Shown here piece after piece: positions 54,552 to 64,000 of a stretch of 64,000 bases of DNA. A model generated the notes under the pieces. The model ran no database searches. It saw only the letters and a program-made list of their open reading frames with translations, and was not told where the DNA came from. Source of the DNA: Saccharicrinis sp963677345 (GTDB lineage Bacteria; Bacteroidota; Bacteroidia; Bacteroidales; Marinilabiliaceae). The first letter of the stretch is position 1, and each line of letters starts with the position of its first letter. The stretch is taken from positions 310,001 through 374,000 of the forward strand of contig CAXXLC010000012.1 in NCBI GenBank assembly GCA_963677345.2, in the 5' to 3' direction. The position numbers were made by a program, and so were the translations under genes.

Positions 54552-55796
54552 TTAATCCAAAATAAGTTTTTGAACACTTTCTGCCATTTCTCTTCCATAT
54601 GTCTCCCAGGGTCTTTTTAGAGCGGTTTCCATAGCTGCCTGACCTACACTTTTTACTTTTTCAGGATTTAGTAATATCTCTTCTAATTGTGCTTTTAGTG
54701 ATTCTGAAGATCCAGCCTCGACAATCCAACCATTTTCTCCATGTTTAATTAAATCAGGAGCTGCACATCTTTCGGTTGCAATTACTGGGGTACCTTGCGA
54801 CATAGCTTCTGTCATTACCATTCCAAAACCGTCAAAAAGGGTTGGAAATATAAAAATATCTTGGGTTTGCATTAATGCTAAAATATCTTTATGTGCCAAA
54901 CTTGGTATCCATTTGTGTTTTGATAAAGATTTATTTAGTGGTTTACAGTTATCATTTGGTTTTCTTCCAACAATAGTTAAATCAATCTTACCTTCTATGG
55001 TTGTAATTGCTTCTAAAAGAGTGGCTAAACCTTTTTGTTGGGTTAATTTGCCTACAAATAGTATTTTCAGTTTTTTGTTGAGTATCTTATTATAGGTTCT
55101 TTTATTTGCTATTTCAGGAAAACCATATGGAATTACAGAAATATTTGATAGTTTGCCAGGATATTCATTTAAAGTACTAGCAGTAAAACTGCTTGCTACG
55201 TATATATGGTCTGCTAATGCTAATTCCGTGTCTTTTTTCTTTAACTTTTTTGAGGAATCCTTAAAGCCACTCATCGTTGGAATCCACTCTGGATGACGTT
55301 CTTTTTCTATCTCAAGTAATTTTCTTGCAGCTCTCCAATGGCCGGTAGGGAGATCATATAGACAAAGCAGATTAGATTTTTTTGCAGCCATAAATGAATA
55401 ATAGCTTCCGTCATCATAACCATATATGCCATTTGCTCCACTTTTAGCTAGCAGATGTGTTTTTTTTGCAATATGTTTATCAAGATGGTTGTAAACTTGA
55501 TCAATACAAAAAAGGCCTGTTTCATGTGTCAGAAAACTACTTAATCCAAATTTAGATGATAACAGTCGACCCATTTCTCTGTAAGGTACCATTTCAGTAT
55601 AAGGCTTTAATACCGGATCAAATCTACGTCGCTTTATTTCCCCAAAACCAGGTATCTGGCCAAGCTTATCTATCCAACTATTAGGGAAAGCAGCAATGCA
55701 AGTATAAAACTGATCTAAAAGCCCTGCTTCAGCAAAACCTTTGGCAGCTGCACGGACATTTGCATTTCCAGTAGGGTGTGAGAATAGTATTTTCAT
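54552..55796 (-). CDS. Family 4 glycosyltransferase
   Basis: A 414-aa GT-B enzyme: MKILFSHPTGNANVRAAAKG, FCIDQVYNHLDKHI, SVIPYGFPEI, KILFVGKLTQQKGLATLLEAI (~236-256) and FPTLFDGFGMVMTEAMSQGTPVIATE (~311-336) with EX7E. It begins with ATG 55796 and lies 13 bases upstream of the Wzy-like gene. The start HPTGNANVR is shared with transferases acting in capsule assembly. Sugar unknown. Confidence 0.9.
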   Translation of the reverse strand: MKILFSHPTGNANVRAAAKGFAEAGLLDQFYTCIAAFPNSWIDKLGQIPGFGEIKRRRFDPVLKPYTEMVPYREMGRLLSSKFGLSSFLTHETGLFCIDQVYNHLDKHIAKKTHLLAKSGANGIYGYDDGSYYSFMAAKKSNLLCLYDLPTGHWRAARKLLEIEKERHPEWIPTMSGFKDSSKKLKKKDTELALADHIYVASSFTASTLNEYPGKLSNISVIPYGFPEIANKRTYNKILNKKLKILFVGKLTQQKGLATLLEAITTIEGKIDLTIVGRKPNDNCKPLNKSLSKHKWIPSLAHKDILALMQTQDIFIFPTLFDGFGMVMTEAMSQGTPVIATERCAAPDLIKHGENGWIVEAGSSESLKAQLEEILLNPEKVKSVGQAAMETALKRPWETYGREMAESVQKLILD

Positions 55797-55805
55797 AAAA
55801 AAATA

Positions 55806-56399
55806 TTAACCTTTAAGCCAGGCTTGATTGCCGGCTAAAAATTCGCAAGGATTATAATTTAAATTTTTTACTCGCTTATTTGAAAGAATTTTTGCAGGAT
55901 TACCACCTACAATGGCATAATCGGGAACATCTTTAGTTACAACCGCACCAGCACCAACTACTGCTCCTTCTCCAATTTGTACACCTGGTAAAATAATGGC
56001 ATTGGTAGCTAACCATGCATAATTTTTAATTACAACAGGTGCTTTTTTATGTTTCCATGCAGGATCATGAATATCATGAGATGCTGTCAATATTATTACA
56101 CCATCATTAATACAGACATAGTCTCCAATTGAAATATTGTCATGTAATGCTAATTCTGCCTTTCCAATAAAAGTAAACGCGCCTACTTTTAAATTCGTCT
56201 TTTTCCCATTAACTAATACCTCTCCAATTTCAGCAGTATTAGCTATACTTGATCCATGTTTTACTAATTTTTTACGATGTTTATTTCTCTTAAGAACACT
56301 TCGTAAGGTAATGTAACGTTTTGCCCACGCCTTAAAAAAAGCATTGCTTCCAAAAGAGAATTTAGCACGATGATTCCACAAATAATATATAGTTGCCAT
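55806..56399 (-). CDS. Hexapeptide acyltransferase
   Basis: A 197-aa left-handed beta-helix enzyme. Units GSSIANTAEIGEVLV, LKVGAFTFIGKAELALHDNISIGDYVCINDGVIILTASHDIHDP (active-site His) and AIILPGVQIGEGAVVGAGAVVTKDVPDYAIVGGNPAKIL are complete. Acetylates or otherwise acylates a sugar of the repeat. It starts 3 bases after the next upstream gene ends, in a tight run on the minus strand. Confidence 0.88.
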   Translation of the reverse strand: MATIYYLWNHRAKFSFGSNAFFKAWAKRYITLRSVLKRNKHRKKLVKHGSSIANTAEIGEVLVNGKKTNLKVGAFTFIGKAELALHDNISIGDYVCINDGVIILTASHDIHDPAWKHKKAPVVIKNYAWLATNAIILPGVQIGEGAVVGAGAVVTKDVPDYAIVGGNPAKILSNKRVKNLNYNPCEFLAGNQAWLKG

Positions 56400-56402
56400 T
56401 TA

Positions 56403-57500
56403 TTAACGACTTAGATTTTTTATGAATTGGTTTGTTACAAAAGGAAGCTTTTCTTCTTTTTTCTTATAATGAATATTGGATAATTGTTTTGATAAATCAC
56501 CCATATTATAAAGTAAGTATTGATTGTTATATACAGCTGTATATTTAGATACTGTCCAATTGTTAGATAGAACAAGTATTGAAAGGCCATGTTCCAACAT
56601 TGCTGCAGCCGTACCACTTTTTTCAATAAGTAAATAGGGAGTACTTGAAATACCCCAATCCGAATTGCTTAATAATTCTGAAATTTTCTCCTCAGATTGT
56701 ATACCATGGACTACTATATGAATATTGTTCTGTGTAAAAGCATTTAACCAATGTTCAAGATAAGTACCACATTTACCTATAAAATGAACTGTAATCTTTT
56801 TATTATTTATTTTACTGTATTGCTTTAATTCTTTAGCAAATTTATCGATAGGAGCACCAGCATGTATTGTTCCAAAAACAACTAGGTTTAGTTGGTTATT
56901 TTTGTTATTGCCAGATATTGTCTTAATGGGGATATTACTATACAAAGGCAATTTTTCTACTTGATATCGCAATTGTTGTATTTGCCATTGATAAACACCT
57001 GTTTGAGTATTGATCTTTTTTGCAGAAAGATTTTTCAGTATTTGTTTAATACAGTATTTTTGGACTATACCCCATAGGTTTAATTTCAAGGGAGATTCAT
57101 TATTCATTCCCACCCATAATTCATGAAACATTACATGCCATTGACGTCCTTTTCCTAATATTTTTAATTGTCGGCCCAACCTAAATGGTATTCCTTTCTT
57201 TTGAAAAGCAAAGAGTACAAATTGTAGACTTAACCATTCCGGGTCATACTCAATAATAAATTGTTTGGCACAATGAAGTTTTTCTTTGGATCCTAATGTT
57301 GAAGGTAAGCGTAATACCTGTAATTTAGTTCCATCACTTTCTTGTTCTGCTTCCAGTACTTTTTCTAATTGCCTATCATTGTAAGCTATAATGGAGGCCT
57401 TATGGCCTTGTCTAATTAATTCTCCAGCTAACCGACGAGTGTAATCACCTACGCCATCACGTCCTGGTTCTAGCGAACCACATATAAAAAGGATTTTCAT
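56403..57500 (-). CDS. Glycosyltransferase, GT4/GT-B type
   Basis: A 365-aa protein starting MKILFICGSLEPGRDGVGDYTRRLAGEL, a pattern of GT4 family members. NQLNLVVFGTIHAG and IHVVHGIQSEEKISELLSNSDWGISSTP (~265-295) form the second lobe, but the EX7E-type acidic motif is weak (LIEKSGTAAAMLEHG). This suggests a diverged or atypical transferase. It starts the run that continues through the acyltransferase. Sugar unknown. Confidence 0.8.
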   Translation of the reverse strand: MKILFICGSLEPGRDGVGDYTRRLAGELIRQGHKASIIAYNDRQLEKVLEAEQESDGTKLQVLRLPSTLGSKEKLHCAKQFIIEYDPEWLSLQFVLFAFQKKGIPFRLGRQLKILGKGRQWHVMFHELWVGMNNESPLKLNLWGIVQKYCIKQILKNLSAKKINTQTGVYQWQIQQLRYQVEKLPLYSNIPIKTISGNNKNNQLNLVVFGTIHAGAPIDKFAKELKQYSKINNKKITVHFIGKCGTYLEHWLNAFTQNNIHIVVHGIQSEEKISELLSNSDWGISSTPYLLIEKSGTAAAMLEHGLSILVLSNNWTVSKYTAVYNNQYLLYNMGDLSKQLSNIHYKKKEEKLPFVTNQFIKNLSR

Positions 57501-57620
57501 GTGTAATTTCTAATAAGACACAATTTGTTTTTTACAATTGATTTAGTTAAAACTGGGATTACTATACTGTCACTCTAAAATTATTAGGAGTGATAATTAT
57601 TTGCTAATAAATAATATTGC

Positions 57621-58685
57621 TTAGCAATTTGATATGAAAATGTCAAATTGTTGCTTTTGTGTTTTTTTATAGCTTCTTAATTTATGATCTATCTCCTTCC
57701 AATTAAAATAACTATCATTTAATTGAAATTTTTTTTCAATAACCCCCAAATTAACATCATTAATTTCAATGCCAGCTTCTGTGATATTTAAACTTTTCAA
57801 AAAATCTAAATGCTTTTTATTATAATTGATAGAAAGGAAAGGACATCCTACCATAGTTGCCATAACGTTGAAATGTAATCGTTCACCAATTGCATAGCAA
57901 CAATTAGTAAAATAATTACAAGCGTCTTTAAAGTTTGTGGGTATTTCAAGTAACTCAATAAAGTGATACTTATTTTTAAGATCTTCCCCAATTTTGCAAT
58001 CATGAGTGTGAAATGGTAAAAAGCTAAACTCATATCCTTTACTTCGATATTTTAAAATAAACTTTTCTATTTCACTTCTTGATTTTATTAATTCAGGCAT
58101 TACGGTATGTGTACCAAAATTTATGAGTATTTTTCTTGAGCAGTTCGCTCTTGATGATTTACTTATTGATGAAGTGTATAGATAGAAAGCAGCATCTCCT
58201 AATATTTTGTTTTCAAAATTAATACTTTCAATGTTATTCAATGAGATAGGACCTCTAACTCCTCCAAAAATTTTATTATTCAATATTGGCTTCCAAAAAT
58301 CAACATCAAAAAATTTATTTACTCCAACTCCATGAATATATATTGGTATTTTTGCCTTTGATAAGATTTGAAAGTTTTTTTTATATGGATGTTCACCAAT
58401 TAAAGTTCCACCACCGATAATGTATCCACTGAACTTTTTTGGAAACCATCTAGTTAGTAATTTCATTGATAATGGCATATGCCTTTGAACCGGAATAAGT
58501 AATTCATTATAGGCTAATTTTCGAGTTGACTCATAGACAAGTTCATCACCAAAATTTCCATCTCCCAGAAATCCATAATATGCAATTATTCTCTTTTTTG
58601 ACAATAATATATCCTTTAAGATTGGGAAGTGTCCCATCTTGTAGGCGCGCTTATAGTAATTTTTAGCTTTAGCTATTAGTTGCAT
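57621..58685 (-). CDS. Polysaccharide pyruvyl transferase family protein (second copy)
   Basis: A 354-aa protein with GFLGDGNFGDELVYESTR, SGYIIGGGTLIGEHPYKKNF (~85-104), IYIHGVGVNKFF, GVRGPISLNNI, LGDAAFYLY, ILINFGTHTVMPE and FTNCCYAIGERLHFNVMATMVG. Diverged from the copy at 48083. The last 17 bases of the flippase gene overlap its start. A hairpin ATTGC-TTA-GCAAT (57616-57628) has the stop codon as its loop. Likely adds pyruvate or a related group to a second sugar. Confidence 0.82.
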   Translation of the reverse strand: MQLIAKAKNYYKRAYKMGHFPILKDILLSKKRIIAYYGFLGDGNFGDELVYESTRKLAYNELLIPVQRHMPLSMKLLTRWFPKKFSGYIIGGGTLIGEHPYKKNFQILSKAKIPIYIHGVGVNKFFDVDFWKPILNNKIFGGVRGPISLNNIESINFENKILGDAAFYLYTSSISKSSRANCSRKILINFGTHTVMPELIKSRSEIEKFILKYRSKGYEFSFLPFHTHDCKIGEDLKNKYHFIELLEIPTNFKDACNYFTNCCYAIGERLHFNVMATMVGCPFLSINYNKKHLDFLKSLNITEAGIEINDVNLGVIEKKFQLNDSYFNWKEIDHKLRSYKKTQKQQFDIFISNC

Positions 58686-59979
58686 TCTTTATTGTATATA
58701 TTTTAAAATAAACTAATCGAATCAAAATTATAATACCTGTAGTTGTTATGCTATAAACAATAACTCCAATTAATTGATCTATTGGTAAAATGATTGCAGC
58801 TAAAATTTGAGTTGCTATTGTTAAAGATATAAACCATTGAGGAGGAACAATTATACCTCTTGAGGATAATAAATTATTTATTGTCCCACTTAATAAAACT
58901 AAACTTGAACTAATGGCAATTAATACTAACTCTTTATTTAAGTGGTTGTATTGATCACCTATTATTTGCAGTATGTATACATCAAATATTTTAAAAAGTA
59001 TGACAGAACAAAGTCCAATACCCAGTACAATAGCTATAATTTTATACAAAGTACTTTGTAATTTTATTGTTTTAACATTCATCCTTGCAAAGCGAGGAAT
59101 TATTAATGTATTTAAAAGTACACTTATAAATGTATAAAGCATTGCAAATCGACCTAAAGCTCCCAGTTGTGCTATAGAAGTAGTTGTTCCAAAAATAGAA
59201 ATTAACCAAATGGTGATTTGTCCCGAAAAAGCATAATAAATAGCACCCGGCATAACGCGTCTAACTATTGTAAGTATTTCTTTTCGTATTTTGGGATCTG
59301 GTTTACACTGTGCATTAGTAAAGGGTGCTGCAATTTTCTTTAATCGATAATTACCATAAACGCGAGGAAATCCATTGGCAAGCAAAGCAATAGCTGTCCA
59401 GGGAAAAATAAATAAAAGACCAGCATTTAATGCTAAACGTCCTAATCCTACACCTACCTGGTTTTTTTGCAATGGTGTAATCGCCTGGTGCAATTTAGGA
59501 GGAACTTGCAATAAGGTGTCGGATAAAGCTGCATAAAAAGCCGGAATTAACGAGAGTGCAATCATTGTGGCAGTATACCAGGATGCACCATGTTCTATCA
59601 TTAAGTACATCAGGATGGGTACCGATACCAATAAACTAAAAATAGCAAATTTACGGCGTAGGTCCAGTCCTGTAGCTAATACTATTCCTAATTTTTCTTT
59701 ATCCTGCCATACTTTACCACCTTGAGCCATTACACCGGAGGAGATTCCTCCATCAGCTAATACAGTCATGGTACCTAACATGGTATTAGCTAAAGTGTAT
59801 AGGGCATATTCTTCAACAGGTAATAAACGTATGATTAATATACCACTTAAAAAACCTACTGCCTGTACAATTACCTGGGCAAAACCTGTTACACTAACCA
59901 GCTTGCCCCAGTGGATGGCTTTTGAGAAATGTGGGTGATCTTTGACTTTATTAAAGGTGGTGTTGAGAGAAGATTTCAA
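58669..59979 (-). CDS. Wzx-like polysaccharide flippase
   Basis: A 436-aa protein of the MOP/PST superfamily with about twelve membrane segments: VSVTGFAQVIVQAVGFLSG, LLPVEEYALYTLANTMLGTMTVLADGGIS, FAIFSLLVSVPILMYLMIEH and so on. It would flip the undecaprenyl-linked repeat unit across the inner membrane. It is the first gene of the assembly run after the beta-barrel gene and overlaps the pyruvyl transferase by 17 bases. Confidence 0.88.
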   Translation of the reverse strand: MKSSLNTTFNKVKDHPHFSKAIHWGKLVSVTGFAQVIVQAVGFLSGILIIRLLPVEEYALYTLANTMLGTMTVLADGGISSGVMAQGGKVWQDKEKLGIVLATGLDLRRKFAIFSLLVSVPILMYLMIEHGASWYTATMIALSLIPAFYAALSDTLLQVPPKLHQAITPLQKNQVGVGLGRLALNAGLLFIFPWTAIALLANGFPRVYGNYRLKKIAAPFTNAQCKPDPKIRKEILTIVRRVMPGAIYYAFSGQITIWLISIFGTTTSIAQLGALGRFAMLYTFISVLLNTLIIPRFARMNVKTIKLQSTLYKIIAIVLGIGLCSVILFKIFDVYILQIIGDQYNHLNKELVLIAISSSLVLLSGTINNLLSSRGIIVPPQWFISLTIATQILAAIILPIDQLIGVIVYSITTTGIIILIRLVYFKIYTIKNATNS

Positions 59980-59995
59980 TATTTTGTGTTGAATT

Positions 59996-60019
59996 AACTT
60001 ATATACTTTTATATAAGTT
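59996..60019. promoter_or_regulatory. Perfect AT-rich palindrome upstream of the flippase
   Basis: AACTTATATA-CTTT-TATATAAGTT: 10-bp perfect arms with a 4-base loop, between the beta-barrel gene and the flippase (16-40 bases from its ATG). A candidate operator or RNA hairpin. Confidence 0.4.
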
Positions 60020-60083
60020 TAGTGTGTTATATTGATTTAATGTATTTTGTTATGTGTGATAGTGAGGGATTTACAAAGATTGA

Positions 60084-60719
60084 TTAAAACATCATGCCAA
60101 CCCCAATGCCGGAAGTTTTCTTACCGAATTCGCCATATACAATCCATCTGTTGGCAAACTTATATCTTAATCCCAAATGTACTCCAAAAAATAGGTTTGT
60201 TCTTTGCTCCTGACCTATTTCATTAATGTCAGCTATTCTTCCATACTCTGCAAATTCATCACCTAAGGTAATACCAGCATATAAATCAATGGGTACTTTT
60301 TGTTTTCTGCTTCTGTCTAAAAAGTGGTAATTACCTCTAATGGCAATGGCGTAAGCTCCATTTTTAGTTAATGAGGATTCTAAAAAGTATATGTTACCTT
60401 GTACACCTATAGAGATTTTTTGTGTCATTTGGTAATCATAACTTCCTTTAATGCCAGCCATTTGTCCGTACTCTAAACCAGATGTTACACTACCGCTTAA
60501 AATGGAGTACCCTTGCTGGTGGTAACCTGAGAAACCAGAACCGGTTGATGCCCGGCGTGTAATCTTTTTGTTTTTGGGGCCACGGTATTTCCCGGGGTAG
60601 TATTGGTATTCTTCTGTGTCGGAACTATTATTTTTATCACCATCAGTAGCATAACTGTCGGGTGAACATAATAGTAACAGCGCAAAGGAAAATATGCATA
60701 GTAATACTTTTGTATTCAT
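60084..60719 (-). CDS. Outer-membrane beta-barrel protein
   Basis: A 211-aa protein with a signal peptide ending near residue 24 (SPDSYA), a polar linker with KRGPKNKKITRRAS-like charge, then alternating strands (GYSILSGSVTSGLEYG, KISIGVQGNIYFLES, IDLYAGITLGDEF, NLFFGVHLGLRYKFANRWIVYGEFG, SGIGVGMMF) ending in Phe, as outer-membrane barrels do. About eight strands are likely. It precedes the flippase by 104 bases on the same strand. Role in the polysaccharide system is unknown. Confidence 0.7.
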   Translation of the reverse strand: MNTKVLLCIFSFALLLLCSPDSYATDGDKNNSSDTEEYQYYPGKYRGPKNKKITRRASTGSGFSGYHQQGYSILSGSVTSGLEYGQMAGIKGSYDYQMTQKISIGVQGNIYFLESSLTKNGAYAIAIRGNYHFLDRSRKQKVPIDLYAGITLGDEFAEYGRIADINEIGQEQRTNLFFGVHLGLRYKFANRWIVYGEFGKKTSGIGVGMMF

Positions 60720-63417
60720 AATATGTGAGGATAAGTTCTGATATTTAAGTATGTTAAGCTGTAAATATAAGTAAATCTATTCAATAATTTAATAAAGTGC
60801 TTTTGTTTAGACTTATGTTACGTATTAAAACTAATGTGGTTACATTGTTTGATGGTTAAATCAAATCTTAATAACAACGATATCAGCTAATAAAAAACAG
60901 ATTGCTATTTCGCCTATATATACAGCTTCGCACGTTCAGTCACAGTTTTCAGGCCGGAAAGAACAACAAATTGCAAAAAATCAGAGCCAAAGATATATAA
61001 TGCTAAATAAAGAATCTATAATTTTTTAAAATTATTAACATTTCTTTATACACCTCTATTTAAGTACTAAACTACGGTTATATGACAGGTGGGTTTCAGT
61101 AAGATGTTATTTTCAATAAATAAACATAATAAGGCGAAGAGGCGACATTTTGAGTCATCAGATTATTTATTGCTGCGCAATGTTTTTTTTGTCATCTAAT
61201 TAACGCAAATTATCACGAATTATTATGAATGCGAATTGCAACGAAACGACAAAGGAGTTCAACAATACCATATAATGTCAAGTTACATTGTTAATTAACA
61301 CGAATTGGTATTTGCTGCGCAAATGTTCCAACCTGAAACAATATTGGCTAAGAGCTAAGAGCTAGGAACTAAGAACTAAGAACTTTCTTCGCCTACATCT
61401 GTCAGTTAATAACCTAATGACCTATTAACCTCTTGACCTAATAATAGTACCACTCGTAAGAATATATGCAACATAAAACCAGGACTTTCAACTTTCAACT
61501 TTCAACTACTTTCTTTCTCGCAAAGCCCGCAAAACCGGAAATAACTTTTAAAATAAAGATTTAAACTCCTTAAAGCTAAGGACGCAAAGACAAATCCTTA
61601 CGGATTTTAGTTTTCATTCTGAAATTTTGTTTACTCTGCGAGATAATCTTTAATCACTAATCTTTAATCAAACTATCCCAACAACTAAGAGGTTTCTTCG
61701 TTTACACTAAGACAATATACCGGAGCTGTAAATCCGTCCTTCCCCATTCGAGCTAGTTATAGGGGACTGTAAAATCCCGGGCTGTAAGCCCAACTCAATT
61801 CAGCCCATGGCAACGCCATGGGAATAATAATACGTTGTGTTAATCTGCGTCCTGAAAGGACAGCTCAAAGTATTCAAACAAACATTTTTGAGTTGTCCTT
61901 TCAGGACGCATATCATTTCTGTCAATCAAAAACCCAACGCGTCACTTCGTTTTGCATTGGGCTGAAATGAGTTGTCCTTTCAGGACGTGTAATTACCATG
62001 AAAATACTTTATTGTCAGCAGGCAGCTCTCTTCAGTCCACAGTCTTCACTTGGCTTCTTTGCAAACCTGCGCAAATGTTGCAACCTGAAATATTATGGCC
62101 TAACGCCTAATCAATTCAAGCCCCCTCTAACTCCCCCAATTAGGGGAGAACTGATTTACAGCTTGGTATTTTATTTTGCAAACGGAGTTAAAAGATGCCA
62201 ACTGAAGACTGCAGTAAACAAGTTAATACAGGGTAAATGAAAAGGTACGAGTTACAAACTCGCACCAGCATCTGCAACCTGAAACAATATGGGCTAAGAG
62301 CTAGGAGCTAGGAACTAGGAACTAACAACTAAGTACTTTCTTCGCCTACATCTGTCAGTTAATAACCTAATGACCTATTGATCTATTAACCTATTAACCT
62401 ATTGACCTAATAATAGTACCCCTCCATAAGAATATATGCAGCAGAAAACCAGGACTTTCAACTTTCAACTTTTAACTTTCAACTACTTTCTTTCTCGCAA
62501 AGCCCGCAAAACCGGAAATAACTTTTAAAATAAAGATTTAAACTCCTTAAAGCTAAGGACGCAAAGACAAATCCTTACGGATTTTGGTTTTCATTCTGAA
62601 ATTTTGTTTACTCTGCGAGATAATCTTTAATCCCTAATCTTTAATCAAACTATCCCAACAACTAAGAGGTTTCTTCGTTTACACTAAGACAATATACCGG
62701 AGCTGTAAATCCGTCCTTCCCCATTCGAGCTAGTTATAGGGGTCTGTAAAATCCCGGGCTGTAAGCCCAACTCAATTCAGCCCATGGCAGCGCCATGGGA
62801 ATAATAATACGTTGTGTTAATCTGCGTCCTGAAAGGACAGCTCAAAGTATTCAAACAAACATTTTTGAGTTGTCCTTTCAGGACGCATCTTATTTCTGTA
62901 AATCAAAAACCCAATGCGTCACTTCGTTTTGCATTGGGCTGAAATTAGTTGTCCTTTCAGGACGTGTAATTACCATGAAAATACTTTATTGTCAGCAGGT
63001 AGCTCTCTTCAGTCCACAGTCTTCACTTGGCTTCTTTGCAAACCTGCGCCAACCTATAGCAGCAAACCGAAACTTTCAACTTTTACCTGTTATTTTGAAT
63101 TGCAACGAAACGACGAAGGAGTTCAACAATACCATATAATGTCAAGTTACATTGTTAATTACAGATGATTATCACGAATTAATATTGGCTGCGCAAATTG
63201 TTAAAATCTGAAACACTATGGCCTAAAGCCTAATCAATTCATCAAATCAACAACTCAACAAATCATCAACTCATCAACTCATCAACTCAACAACTCGACA
63301 GATAATTAAAACGAATTGGTATTTGCTGCGCAAATGTTCCAACCTGAAACTATATGGGCTAGGAGCTAGTGTGATAATTATTAAGTTAGTTTACTAATAT
63401 TTTATTATCTTTGCTAT
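60720..63417. repeat. Large repeat block with a ~700-bp direct duplication, no gene
   Basis: The first ~400 bases are unique AT-rich upstream DNA. From ~61160 the dispersed family dominates. Bases ~61340-62075 recur at ~62290-63052 (offset ~977), each copy with CTCGCAAAGCCCGCAAAACC, CCCATGG-CAACG-CCATGGG (61804-61822; loop CAGCG in the second copy) and a long inverted repeat GCGTCCTGAAAGGAC...GTCCTTTCAGGACGC (61847-61909, 23-base arms, one mismatch). GTACGAGTTACAAACTCG recurs at 62244. Small open frames in it are repeat translations. Confidence 0.8.
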
Positions 63418-64000
63418 ATGGCAAGGATAGGAAGACCAATTCAATTGACCATGGATGAGAAGGACGAGCTTCTAACCATGAGCCGCTCACGAAAGCTTGA
63501 AAAGCGTTATGTAGAGCGAGCCGAAATAATCTTATATTCAAACCAAGGTTTGTCTATGGATGAGATTGTGACACAAACAAGATTGAGTAAACCAGTCGTA
63601 AATAAATGGCGGCAACGCTTTCGGGAGAAAGGCATTTCGGGACTAAAAGATGCCCTGCGAAGCGGAAAACCAAAGATCATCACCCCTGAGCAGCAAGCAT
63701 TGGTTATTGAAAAAGCTTGCACTAAGCCGAATGGCGGATATACCAATTGGTCGCAAGAACGTATTGCTAAAGAAGTCGGCATAAGCCAATCTAAAGTATC
63801 TCAAATTCTAAACAAAGCGGATTTAAAACCGCATAAAATTGAATACTGGTGTGGCAAGTCAAAAGACCCTGAGTTCGAGGAGAAGATGATAAATATTGTA
63901 GGGCTTTATATGTCACCACCGGAAAACGCCTTGGTTATTTGCGTTGATGAAAAGACTCAAATACAAGCGCTTGACAGAACTCAGCCGGAGCTGCCACTAA
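63418..64000 (+). CDS. IS630-family-like transposase (partial, cut by window end)
   Basis: At least 194 codons. Two helix-turn-helix units: ERAEIILYSNQGLSMDEIVTQTRLSKPVVNKWRQRF and SQERIAKEVGISQSKVSQILNKADLKPHKIEYWC, then the start of the DDE domain with the first catalytic Asp in ALVICVDEKTQIQALDRTQP. This is the IS630/Tc1-like layout. ATG 63418 (MARIGRPIQL) follows repeat DNA. A possible left end is GTGTGATAATTATTAAG near 63369, beside a TA at 63367-63368. The 3' part lies beyond the window. Confidence 0.88.
   Translation, partial: MARIGRPIQLTMDEKDELLTMSRSRKLEKRYVERAEIILYSNQGLSMDEIVTQTRLSKPVVNKWRQRFREKGISGLKDALRSGKPKIITPEQQALVIEKACTKPNGGYTNWSQERIAKEVGISQSKVSQILNKADLKPHKIEYWCGKSKDPEFEEKMINIVGLYMSPPENALVICVDEKTQIQALDRTQPELPL

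Noticed and set aside
63507..63782. Minus-strand open frame inside the transposase
   Set aside because: It is antisense to a clear helix-turn-helix coding region.

Overview
The window reads as a low-GC Bacteroidota chromosome, most likely a gliding or marine Marinilabiliales/Cytophaga-like lineage (the order is an inference). The evidence is a type IX secretion tail on a large surface protein, promoters matching the Bacteroidota TTG-N17-20-TAnnTTTG pattern, a DUF4280/PAAR-type type VI secretion effector locus, dialkylresorcinol/flexirubin-type pigment genes and a Wzx/Wzy polysaccharide cluster. I saw no rRNA, tRNA or CRISPR array.

Layout. 1-7928 (+): the end of a VgrG-like spike gene, a PAAR/DUF4280 tip gene, and a 1015-aa effector with an M23-like N-terminus and a papain-like C-terminal toxin, followed by a lipoprotein immunity gene. 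Behind it is an array of orphan toxin 3' ends: a CHAP/TIGR02594-like amidase, a second papain-like toxin and a decayed fourth copy. The first two orphans are each followed by a different lipoprotein immunity gene, and all three orphans carry remnants of the effector's hinge region. 7949-11876: a decayed toxin-antitoxin pair, a membrane protein, a YgiD-type dioxygenase and a radical SAM protein. 13186-21451: a divergent pigment cluster with ABC exporter, BtrH-like protein, DarB and DarA on minus, and a ketosynthase plus chain-length-factor-like partner on plus. 21838-23946: MazF with a frameshifted antitoxin, then DAHP synthase, which could feed aromatic precursors. 25433-30557 (+): a T9SS seven-blade propeller protein, a very small PID-CTERM protein, a membrane protein and an exosortase that looks internally duplicated. 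31225-35342: RelE/ParE and HepT/MntA modules flanking a Wzc-like kinase. 37077-60719 (-): a 23-kb extracellular polysaccharide locus with Wza-like exporter, nucleotide-sugar enzymes, glycosyltransferases, acyltransferases, two pyruvyl-transferase-family proteins, a CapK-like protein, Wzy, Wzx and a beta-barrel protein. 63418-64000: the start of an IS630-like transposase inserted in repeat DNA.

Between these blocks lie many long intergenic stretches (0.4-2.7 kb) built from one dispersed repeat family. Its features are short hairpins of form TTTGC-TGC-GCAAA or ATTGC-TGC-GCAAT, stretches rich in AATTAACACGAATT, microsatellite-like CTAAGAC/CTAGGAA arrays, and larger 165-980 bp direct repeats. An IS200/RAYT-like transposase scrap is embedded in one of them.

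The items most worth pursuing are the orphan toxin array with its shared seams and shared premature stop, the apparently duplicated exosortase with its tiny PID-CTERM partner, the palindrome in the dar promoter, and the repeat family with compensatory stem changes.
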